Source of the DNA: Ottelia alismoides
Lineage: Eukaryota > Streptophyta > Magnoliopsida > Alismatales > Hydrocharitaceae
DNA: 64,000 bases
Direction of reading: 5' to 3'
NCBI GenBank assembly: GCA_037367405.1
Contig: JAZKJV010000148.1
Coordinates: forward strand, 1,116,001 to 1,180,000
This document shows positions 53,851 to 64,000 of the stretch, in pieces. Every line of letters begins with the position of its first letter. The first letter of the stretch is position 1. Under the pieces are notes generated by a model. That model was not told the DNA's origin. It was given only the letters and a program-made list of their open reading frames with translations, and made no database searches. Position numbers and translations under genes: made by a program.

Positions 53851-56478
53851 TGTTGGAAATGCGAGCCCACGACGAGCCATTATGCAATAAATGTTATTGC
53901 AAATATCATTCCCTGATCTGAAATGAAGAATAAATAATTTGCATAATAGGTCCCTTAGTACAATTAGGGTTATGTACCATGGCCATCTTGATGATCATAC
54001 AACTGTTGATTCAACTGTTGAATCATAGAGGCTGGTGCTTGGATGAATATCTAAAGAGTTAGATTGAGGACTCATCAAGCACCGTCAAATGATTGTTAAG
54101 AGATGATCTCCAGCCTAAGTAGGAGATGACAATCCTTATCTCTAAAGGCTGATATCTGACCAACCTCTTGATGCATGTCCTCTGCATAGGAATAGAGATT
54201 CGGAGGTATCAGATTAGTTAGGTCAAAGAGTTGACTTAACAAGATCGAGATAACCAAAGTCCTATATCGTATGCTGTCATGATATAGGCACGCATCCTCT
54301 GACCGGAGACAGATGTGTTACTATATGTCTGAGTATGTACATTTGGCAGACCAATAGGTTGATGACCTAACCAAGGTCTATACACCGGCGCACTGGTGTG
54401 CATGTAAGGGCATATGAGTAATACGATCTCTCAAAGGGATCATACAGGTTCATTTATTGAACCGGAAGGCATGAGCTCACTCATGAGATATTGGGAAGAA
54501 TCAAATTCCGTGCACGGTCGTCTCGCTTTGGAAGCTTGACTGAATTTGTAGGTTTGATATATACTTTTGGAAGTATATGATCAAGACGTAGGTATGATAT
54601 ATGCTTTTAGAAAGTATATGATCGATACCAACTCCCAATGATCGAATGAGAAACTTACTGATAAAACCATGAAGTAGACAGTATAAAGTTGATCAAATAC
54701 TTCAGGTTTTATCTGAGTCTTCCAGTATGCAGGATGTACAGGTATTGGGAATACCTGAGGGTGATGTGATCATAAACGATTGTATAACCAAGACGCTTCC
54801 ATTCCTAGGGAGTGATGAAACGGGTCTGGATTTTAGTGACTCCTCTCAGTAGAGAAGTGATCTAATCTTCGTCCAAATGTTGGACATTGATCTGAATGTG
54901 ATTCAGATGAAGATTATATTTGCGGTCTTGATTTAATCAAGCATCTATGGGAGGCCCGCGATCTGGATTTGAGATATGATCTCAATATCCAAGTCACTAT
55001 ACGTGGAACAATACAATCGCCCTGTCCTTATCTCCAAGTATCTGCGGAGAAAGTGCATTATCCTTGAAATGGTTCAGGATAATTTCATTGTTGATAATAT
55101 ATATCCGAGCATTGAGAAAATGGATAATTAAATGTGATTTAATTATCAATGAGTAATGTGAATTTGATTCATATTATAAAGAGAATTATCTTGGATAATT
55201 AAATGTGATTTGATTATCAAAGATGTAAATAATGTGAATGTGATTCATATTATTTGGACACAAGAGAATAGAGATCCAAGATGATTGAATATGATTTAAT
55301 TATCATGGATATGAATAATGTGGATAGCAATATCCATATTAATCATATATATTATAAATGTGATTTATAATATATAAGAGAGAGATGTTTGTAATTTACA
55401 TTTGTTAATTAAATGTTAATGTGAATTGGATTCACATTGGACATTAAATTGAAAATGTAATTTACATTTTGTTTTGGGTTGTGAATGTGATTCACAAATT
55501 TCCAATGGCATGATTGCAATGTTCACAAAATAAACTGGATTTATTTTTGTGAAATAATTTGCAACAAAAGTTGTTGCAAATATTGGAGAGAATCATGAGA
55601 TAATGCAATCTCATGAAATATAGAAAAGGAGGCTCCCTTGCTAATGAGAGGGGACGGCCACAATTCCATAAGGAATGTGGTGGCCGTCCACCCTCCTTAT
55701 GGAAGGAGGCTTGCCTCCTTTCCTATTTCTCCAATGGAGATTGATTTGATATAAAATCAAATTATATTTATTGTATATTTGATTTTTTATTAAATTAATT
55801 GTTGTTGTGTTTTTAGCAACAAATCATGACCATTGAAAGAAACACAAATTAATGTGGACCATTGGATTTGTGTTGACACATGGATTGAGATCCATGGATC
55901 CCAAAACCCTATAAAAGGAGAGGCACCCCATTGCTCTTCTTTACACATGTACACACAATAGTTGAGACAACAAATCTCTCTCTCTCTCTCTCCCTCTCAT
56001 GGCCGTCCACCATGGATGCCCTAGAGAGGCTCTCCATCGCTGCGGCATCGTCGTTATGCTGCCCGATGTTTTGCTCGTGGATCTCCGTCTCCTTCGGTGC
56101 GTCCCGCTCGTGAAGAAGACGACGGATCTCGTATGTCGAGATCAGGAGATCCGCCGCTTGGATCATCAACATGGATTGCGAGAAGCACGCGGTTCATCCC
56201 CGTGCTCGCAAGCGTCTCCTCCGTCGGATCGGACTTGAGACAGGAGGTCTCTTTGTTTAGAGACTCGATCGCAACCACGTTTCAAGAGGTAAATCTAATA
56301 CTTGTCTGTGGTTTAGACGAAACGATCCGAGAAGTGTTCTTTGATCATGTGGTTTCGTCGCATAAAATTTTTTAATTTCCGCTGCATAGAACAACTAGTG
56401 CGACTAGTCATTCTTCGTCGTATCCGATACGACGATCACACTTCCGTGATGCGCTTGAGGATCTAACCATATCCTTCA
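53851..56478 (+). mobile_element. Solo LTR, Angela/Tork-like copia (2628 bp)
   Basis: TGTTGGAAAT to ATCCTTCA, with perfect 5-bp duplications ggttc (53846-53850, 56479-56483). Excising it rejoins copia 3 RT at ARGF/TQIYG. The start TGTTGGAAATG and AATAAATG context resemble Angela-type LTRs. A TATA box ctataaaagg is at 55909-55918, followed by a CT-run. It is nearly identical to the LTR at 62431. Confidence 0.93.
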
Positions 56479-57410
56479 GGTTCACCCAGATATATGGGGT
56501 GGAGTATCACGATACTTTCTCCCCAGTTGCCAGACATTATGCTCTACATATTTTCCTTACTGTTGATGTAACACAAGATTGACCTCTTTATTAGCTTGAT
56601 GTGAAGAATGCATTCCTCTATGGTGACCTACAAGAGGAGGTCTACATGCAGTAGCCACCTGTGTTTGCTTCTGAGTGGAAGTGTCAAAAGGTTTGCAGGT
56701 TACACAAGGCTATCTATGACCTCAAGCAGAGTCCAAGAGCATGGTTCCAAAAAGCTCTCGAACTTGATGGAGCAACGGGGTTTGTAAGATAGACGGCTAA
56801 TCATTCCTTGTACATACATAAGATCCAGAGAGGTATTACAATAATTCTTGTTTATGTTGATGACATTATTATTACAGGGGATGACGAGCAAGGTATTCAG
56901 TGTGCCAAGGACTTCCTAAGATAGCAGTTTGTGACCAAGGACTTTGGACATTTACGTTACTTCCTTGGAATAGAGTTTGCCAGGAATCAACGGGGTCTTG
57001 TAATGACCCAGAGAAAGTATGTTATAGATCTTCTTTCAGAGACAGGCATGGCAGATTACAGACCTACCACTACTCCGCTTAACCCATGCATGAAAATCTA
57101 TGATGATGATACTGAGGTCGACAAGAGAAGGTACAGAGAGCTTGTTAGCAAGCTACTATATGTAACTATTACAATGCCTGACATAGCATTTGTCGTGAGC
57201 AAAGTGAGTCAGTTTATGTAGCAACCCAGACAAGCACATATGGATGCAATCCATATGATTCTGAGATACTTGAAGACTTCACCTGATACTGAGATTCTTT
57301 TCAGCAAATGCACATCTCTCTTAGTGATAGCATGCGCAGATGCAGATTATGCTGGGTGTCCAAAGGATAGAAAGTCTACGTCTGGATTTCCAGTGTTCAT
57401 AGGGAATTAC

Positions 57411-58620
57411 TGTTATGATCCGCCTCGAAATTGTGAAACACCACTTGGGTTCTGTCCTAAATCAAGTTAGCAATCTTTGAAAATTGATTTTGTCTAATTT
57501 GGATTTAAATTGATTGAGATATGATAATTTTAGTGAGTAGGGGTCACTACTGAAATTACAGTCCTAATCTAGAACCAAGTGATTGTCAATTAGTGAAATT
57601 AATTGTTAATTTCGTGAAATAATCTTGAAAAATATTTGTGAAATATTGAAACATGATTATTTGCCTAATTGACTTGGCCCCAACCAATTAATTAATTAGA
57701 TTTGATCTAAATCTTAATTGGAATCACAATCATCAAACTCCTTGCTTGAATAGGATTGGGAATTTGTCTAGCAAATTTCCTTATAATCAAAATTGTTTTG
57801 ATTACTATATGGTATAATTTTCGGTTGAAGAACCGATAATCATCTCAAGTACAAATTAATCAATTTGGCATTATCCTTTCCTGAGGTGGATATGGTGTCT
57901 AGTCGGGGATCGTTGGGGTAGCGGGTTGCAACGTATGCGGTCCGTCCCACTCCCGTCGGTACTGGCCATGACAGCGGGTAGGGCCGGGATAATGTCCGAG
58001 GGATTAAGATGTATTTTTCCTAATTATTAAAATACGAATTAATACGTACTTTGAGAATTATACCATATACATATTCAAGTAAGAAAATCGAGTTTGATTG
58101 ATTGAATTGGATTGATAATTAATTTAATATGATTGAATTAATTATATCCAATTAAAATACTCTAATATGATTAGAGTTAATAATCCCTTGGAAGAATTAA
58201 TTATATGAATATGATTCATGTTAATTAATTAGAATTTGAATAAGAGGTGGAGGATCACATAAGTGACATCCATGGTCTCCCGTCAAGGCGAAGGGTTTCG
58301 TCGCCAGATATTATGTGTAGGAGACGCCTGTCCGAAGTGACAGCTCCTGCATATGATCCATTTGGATCGGGCTCGTCGCTTCTCGAAAGAGTAAGGACGT
58401 ATGCGTAGTGACCCCAATATCGGGTCCTCATATTATTGGGGCGATATTGGATTACGCATACGAGTTGTATTCCTGTTGATGGTTGGTTCAATTAATGACG
58501 GGTCAACATTGCCTTAGGGGTGGTGGGCCCGGGTGTTAAAGACCGAATTGGGAGATGCAAGTTGGACTTGCAAGGCGGAATGTGTTCCCGCTTCTTTTTA
58601 TCCGAGTTGTAGGTTTTCAT
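57411..58620 (+). repeat. LTR-like insertion in copia 3
   Basis: Copia 3 coding stops abruptly at 57410, and the new sequence begins TGTTATGATCCGCCTCG. It alternates AT-rich segments with GC-rich blocks (57890-58010, 58240-58620), as long gypsy LTRs do. The right border and any target duplication of attac were not found. Confidence 0.45.
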
Positions 58621-58639
58621 ATTATTGGGATGCAACAAA

Positions 58640-61600
58640 GATAAGGAAGGAGATCCCAGATCTTGCTGAGATATGTTGGTAAGTATATCTCTTACATTGG
58701 AAGTGATTAAGGGAATGAACTTTCAGTATTGACAAGGCAAGACAACTTTGATATAAAAATTCCAAAATCAAAGTAAAATATGTTACATATAAATATATAC
58801 ACTTATGCAAATTTCTTATTTCAGATAATCCTTCATTAAACCCACTCAATGTTATACTCAATAATAACCAGTAAAAATATCATGGATTGGACTCATGATC
58901 CAGATATTGTACTTGCATTAGACACGTAATGTATGTGGTTGCAGTGTGCAAGTTTCCTCATAATATTGAGGAATGACAATTAAATAGATAATAGGACTAC
59001 AACCCTAGCGTTTGTATGTCTCTAAAGTTTTGATCTCATCGGATGTACTTTAGAAGTGATATATCGATGATGATCACAATTGTCAAATTAATCCTTAAAA
59101 AATCTAAGAAGATGTTCTGGCATACATATGTGCTCTTGACATTTAATCATGAGTGACATGGTTCTCTACATCATGTAGAATGGTAGCTCTATAAGAGATG
59201 ATGTATTCAAATTGTTTGAGTACCTACCTGAACCTATGTTTTAAAAGTTTAGATGGATGTAGATGATGAGTGTCATCATTCTACTATCTTTACTCTAGTC
59301 ATTCATGAAGCTTCATAATACTCATATTGTATGAATTTAATGAGGCATGTATAAATGTTGAAATACTCTTACATTGAATTCTTTCGAATTTAACATAAGA
59401 GATCCTTAGTCTTAAGCAATGGTTGTTTATAGATAAAGGGAGCGCAGTGGAAGCATGGGTTGGACCCAAGTAAGAGGTATAGTCAAAGAATTGACTGTAT
59501 TTTTGTGACTTCCATATGACATCCAAATAGTTGGATGAATGCCAATACTGCAATAAGATGATGTGTTGATAGTATGACTATCAAGTCTGTCTACAATCCT
59601 TAGAGAAGGACTCAGATAGAGCATCAGAATAATCTACATAAATCATTGATATTGACTTTCTTATTTAATAAGATAAAGTCTTGTAATTGTATCTCAATCT
59701 TCTACAACACTTGCAATGGGTTGCATATGTTTTAGAAGACTGAAAAAAAATTTTGATCTTAAGATTTATAATTATCCAGAAAGACATTGATGCAATTATT
59801 GCAACAATTTCCATTGGATCACTAGACTTCATAATTTCAGTGGGAGAGCCCTTAGTCTTAGAGAATGTCTCTATGACCTGGACATTAGAATACACTCATT
59901 GTTTATTTCTAAATATTGGAAATAAACATGAATTCTGGAATGGACCTATCATAAAGAGTTATGATGAAGATATTTCAGAAAGTAATCTAAAATCTAGTGG
60001 ACTCCAATAAATTAGAAAATTAATGAATGGTTCATTAACATTTCTAAATACTGAAATTAAACCTCAAGATCAATAGGAGGATGAAGATCATTTGACAATG
60101 ATCTAGCATCAAGCCTTGGACATTTGTCTATTGATTTGATCAATAGACTAGTAAGAGATGAAATTTTAGAATATCTAAAATTTCAAAACTTACATACTTG
60201 TGAATATTGTATTCAAAGTAAAATGTCCAATACACCCTTCTTTGGGAATGGTGTAAGATGTCAAGGTATTCAGGATCTCATACATATTGATGTATGCGGA
60301 TCATTTATATCATAGTAAACATTATGGATATATGATATCTACTGATGATTATGTATGATATGAGATTTCTTCTCTTCACTTAGAAACCTTTGAAATGTTC
60401 AAAGATTTCACATAATTTTGGTCCACAACCAAAGTTTGAAGGAAGATAAAATGAATTTGATCTAATCAAGGTAGCTTGTACCTGTTAGATGAATTCAAAG
60501 GACACCTTATGGAGATATGAATATTATTTATATCTCAATCCTCCTAACACACCTTAACTCAATAGAGTTATAGGGAGATACAATTGGATCATGTGTGACA
60601 AGATCTTATCAATGATGAATTTTAGCTTAATTATCCCTTAGTTTCCAGGTATATATATGTGTAGTAGAGACTACAATATATATCCTTAATAAGGTTCCAT
60701 GCATGCTGGAATCTAGCACTTGAGAGTACTGCTTCATTAGGAAAATAAAGGATGGTATTAGATACCTACTTTATAACCTTGAGATTCTTAAAATATCTCA
60801 TCTCTGAGAATATGATTCTTAGAGGTAGAGACTCTTAAGAATCAAGATGAAAATGAAGTGTAGAAACTCATTTAATCTTGAAAAGATAATGAGGCTCCTG
60901 AAATTGGAAACTAAAAGGACAATTAAAGATGAAACACTAAAACCTCTTCAAATGAGTTTGAGGATGGATTCCATGTTTCAGAGAAATCTGAAAATGATCG
61001 AACTTCATGTGATGAAGCTTCTGAAGATCATAGCATGGATAGATGGATGTTAGCAATAAAAGTCTAATGTAGACTTCATATAAAAGTGTTGTATATGGAC
61101 CCTCGAGGATCCACCTATACGGGTAAGACCTATAAAGGTGTAAATGGATCTTCAAGAGAAGAGAAGCTGATGAGAAGGTAGAGACCTTCAAAGCACGGTT
61201 CGTAGCCATGAGCTACACACCGAAAAAGAAAACATTGCTTGCAATGAGACTTGCTCTTCGGTGACCATGCTTAAAATCATCAGAATATTGCTAACCTTGG
61301 CTGCACAACTTGACTATTGCATCTTCAAGATGTAAGTCAATATTGCATTCCTCTATGAATATCTCTCTGAGGATATTCACATGAAGTAGCCCCAGGGCTT
61401 CATGGTCGAGGAAAGCAAGGTGTGCAAGATAAAGAATCCATCTATGTACTCGAATAAGCTTCTTGATGTTGGACCATAATATTTGATGAAATTATAAATG
61501 TTATGATTTCAGATGGAATCTTGATGAGCCAAGTGAAGCTTAGGGGGAGTGCCTTTGTGTTCATCGTGCTAAATGTAGATGATATCCTAATCATTTAAAA

Positions 61601-62430
61601 TGATATAAGGATAATAATAAGTGTTTTATTATCTGGTTGTTCCATAACTTGAGATATGATCTCAAGGATACCTCTTGGATCTTAGTTCTGATGGTGTTCA
61701 GGAGCAAAGAGAAAAGGGTACTGGGACTATCACATTAGTAGTACACCTTGGACATATTCCATTTTATGGGAAATTCCAAGAAAGGCTTCCATCCCTTAAG
61801 ATATGGTACTAACCTATCTGAAGGGATAACACCTCAAAGAGTTGAGGAAGTGAATGCTAGAACTACTTGCACTTGTGCATTAGTTACGAGAAGCTGAGTG
61901 TATGCTAGATGCGTACAAAAGCCAGATATCTGCCATGCAGTGGGAGTAGTAAAATGTTGTTAATCCTACTATGGAGAGAAAACACTTGATTGCAGTAATA
62001 ACAATATCTTCATAGAGGACAAGATTTTTGAGATAGAGATCTCAAAGTCTTATCTTCAAAAGCTTAAGACTTTATAGATGAAGATCTAATAGGTCTTAAC
62101 TTTGGATACCTTTGGAGAAAGAGATCTCCAGGAATAAGGGTATTCTGATAAGGATTATGGAAATGCTGGTTATGATAATTATTAAGATGTAGTGTCAAGG
62201 ATACTATACATAACAAGATTGAGTATTGGTTGCATGAGATGCAACATTCGCATTAGATGCGAGCACTGTTACTGGAGATATACAAGTACCGTAAAAGGAC
62301 TTGGCATAGTCTCGCGGGAACAGAGTGACTGATCATCTTACCTAGCTATTTTCTAAATAGCCTATGATTGTCACATGAGTGTGGGTTTAAATGATTAGCC
62401 CATTAATGGCTCTTTGGGCTAGTGGGAGAT
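58640..62430 (+). pseudogene. Angela/Tork-like copia internal region, very decayed
   Basis: Gag trace near 58870 (MDWTHDPDIVLALDT). Pre-integrase at 60110-60300 (GHLSIDLINRLVRDEILEYL, CEYCIQSKMSNTPFFGN, IHIDVCGSF). RT traces at 61133-61200 (CKWIFKRREADEKVETFKAR) and near 61330-61400 (VNIAFLYEYLSEDIHMK). RNase H traces near 61830-61950 (CHAVGV). Almost every frame has stops. It ends in the purine-rich agtgggagat just before the LTR at 62431. No matching 5' LTR is seen upstream of 58640. Confidence 0.75.
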
Positions 62431-64000
62431 TGTTGGAAATGAGAGCCCACGACGAGCCATTATGCAATAAATGTTATTGCAAATATCATTCCCTGATCTG
62501 AAATGAAGAATAAATAATTTGCATAATAGGTCCCTTAGTACAATTAGGGTTATGTACCATGGCCATCTTGATGATCATACAGCTGTTGATTCAACTGTTG
62601 AATCATAGAGGCTGGTGCTTGGATGAATATCTAAAGAGTTACATTGAGGACTCATCAAGCACCGTCAAATGATTGTTAAGAGATGATCTCCAACCTAAGT
62701 AGGAGATGACAATCCTTATCTCTAAAGGCTGATATCTGACCAACCTATTGATGCATGTCCTCTGCATAAGAATAGAGATTCGGAGGTGTCAGATTAGTTA
62801 GGTCAAAGAGTTGACTTAACGAGATCGAGATAACCAAAGTCCTATATCGTATGCTGTCATGATATAGGCACGCATCCTCTGACCGGAGACAGATGTGTTA
62901 CTATATGTCTGAGTATGTACATTTGGCAGACCAATAGGTTGATGACCTAACCAAGGTCTATACACCGGCGCACTGGTGTGCATGTAAGGGCATATGAGTA
63001 ATACGATCTCTCAAAGGGATCATACAGGTTCATTTATTGAACCGGAAGGCATGAGCTCACTCATGAGATATTGGGAAGAATCAAATTCCGTGCACGGTCG
63101 TCTCGCTTTGGAAGCTTGACTGAATTTGTAGGTTTGATATATACTTTTGGAAGTATATGATCAAGACCTAGGTATGATATATGCTTTTGGAAAGTATATG
63201 ATCGATACCAACTCCCAATGATCGAATGAGAAACTTACTGATAAAACCATGAAGTAAACAGTATAAAGTTGATCAAATACTTCAGGTTTTATCTGAGTCT
63301 TCCAGTATGCAGGATGTAAAGGTATTGGGAATACCTGAGGGTGATGTGATCATAAACGATTGTATAACCATGACGCTTCCATTCCTAGGGAGTGATGAAA
63401 CGGTCTGGATTTTAGTGACTCCTCTCAGTAGAGAAGTGATCTAATCTTCGTCCAAATGTTGGACATTGATCTGAATGTGATTCAGATGAAGATTAGATTT
63501 GCGGTCTTGATTTAACCAAGCATCTATGGGAGGCCCGCGATCTGGATTTGAGATATGATCTCAATATCCAAGTCACTATACGTGGAACAATACAATCGCC
63601 CTGTCCTTATCTCCAAGTATCTGCGGAGAAAGCGCATTATCCTTGAAAGGGTTCATGATAGTTTCATTGTTGATAATATATATCCGAGCACTGAGAAAAT
63701 GGATAATTAAATGTGATTTAATTATCAATGAGTAATGTGAATTTGATTCATATTATAAAGAGAATTATCTTACATAATTAAATGTGATTTGATTATCAAA
63801 GATGTAAATAATGTGAACGTGATTCATATTATTTGGACACAAGAGAATAGAGATCCAAGATGATTGAATATGATTTAATTATCATGGATATGAATAATGT
63901 GGATAGCAATATCCATATTAATCATATATATTATAAATGTGATTTATAATATATAAGAGAGAGATGTTTGTTATTTACATTTGTTAATTAAATGTTAATG
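62431..64000 (+). repeat. Angela/Tork-like 3' LTR, truncated by window end
   Basis: Starts TGTTGGAAATGAGAGCC and matches the solo LTR at 53851 base by base over all 1570 visible bases, with only about 15-25 differences by eye. It should continue about 1.06 kb past the window. Confidence 0.93.

Larger units (their letters stand above)
50691..57410 (+). mobile_element. Copia 3, gag-deleted, with nested insertions
   Basis: The 5' LTR (50691-50835) begins TGTTGAGATA and is followed by an aGGTATCAGAGC PBS. It is related to copia 1 and 2. Gag and protease are missing: the leader runs straight into integrase near 51080. It carries a GC-rich hAT element (52075-53188), a solo LTR (53851-56478), and an LTR-like insertion at 57411, beyond which its RNase H end and 3' LTR are not seen. 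Confidence 0.88.
51060..57410 (+). pseudogene. Copia 3 pol, integrase to RNase H
   Basis: Begins in pre-integrase at FDPSSLVF. The zinc region is FGHLPLQKL and [10 protein letters not shown] (51234-51330). The core has LLHLDIW and QQNGVAKRKH, where AERKH is usual, so the catalytic glutamate appears to be lysine. The second aspartate is also altered (LNNALEF for TDNALEF). RT: RLAMEEEMVALQSRGTWS (about 53682), [17 protein letters not shown], solo LTR, then TQIYGVEYHDTFSPVA. YVDDIIITGDD is at about 56852. RNase [15 protein letters not shown] (about 57340) stops at FIGN at the next insertion. It is broken by several stops. Confidence 0.9.

Noticed and set aside
1..64000. CRISPR arrays, bacterial operons, riboswitches or viral genes
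   Set aside because: The window is plant nuclear DNA. The repeats found are transposon ends, LTRs and microsatellites, and nothing spaced like a CRISPR array was seen.

Overview
This is a stretch of a large, transposon-rich flowering-plant (angiosperm) nuclear genome. The evidence is two plant-type spliced genes with GT-AG introns, and layers of Ty1/copia, Ty3/gypsy, RTE and L1 LINEs, hAT and Harbinger MITEs. I cannot name the species. Only two host genes are visible. The larger is the 3' half of a DNA ligase 1 gene (LIG1): 11 intact + strand exons from 12183 to 36912, coding 306 residues plus stop. The catalytic-lysine exon lies upstream of the window. The other is the last two exons of a PRMT6-type protein arginine methyltransferase on the - strand (39810-40219). 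The two genes are convergent.

Layout. 1-12182 is the upstream LIG1 intron or upstream flank: RTE and L1 LINE remnants, a copia LTR, and a probable hAT composite (1989-7337) holding an L1, a 1 kb hAT element and two MITEs. 12183-12865 holds LIG1 exons a-c. 12866-31473 is one 18.6 kb intron with a full-length copia (14958-20558, TSD aaatg), two L1 remnants, three RTE remnants and a 2.7 kb solo LTR with a perfect TSD. 31474-36912 holds exons d-k, split by a 4.1 kb intron with more MITEs. 36913-39809 is the convergent intergenic region with a Harbinger MITE and a microsatellite.

From about 40745 to the end is a nest of LTR elements. A chromovirus (about 40750-50690+) is interrupted by copia 2 (42816-48557), which carries two hAT MITEs. 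It is interrupted again in its 3' LTR by copia 3 (from 50691). Copia 3 carries a GCCTCGAGGC-rich hAT element, a 2.6 kb solo LTR, and an LTR-like insertion at 57411. A decayed Angela/Tork-like copia follows, with its 3' LTR running off the window.

No retroelement here has an intact open polyprotein, so I see no autonomous element. The most interesting structure is in the non-autonomous hAT elements. Six elements of two apparent families share a GGTCACTG box 38-39 bp from one terminus only, which unites them and gives them an orientation. No new protein-coding system was found.
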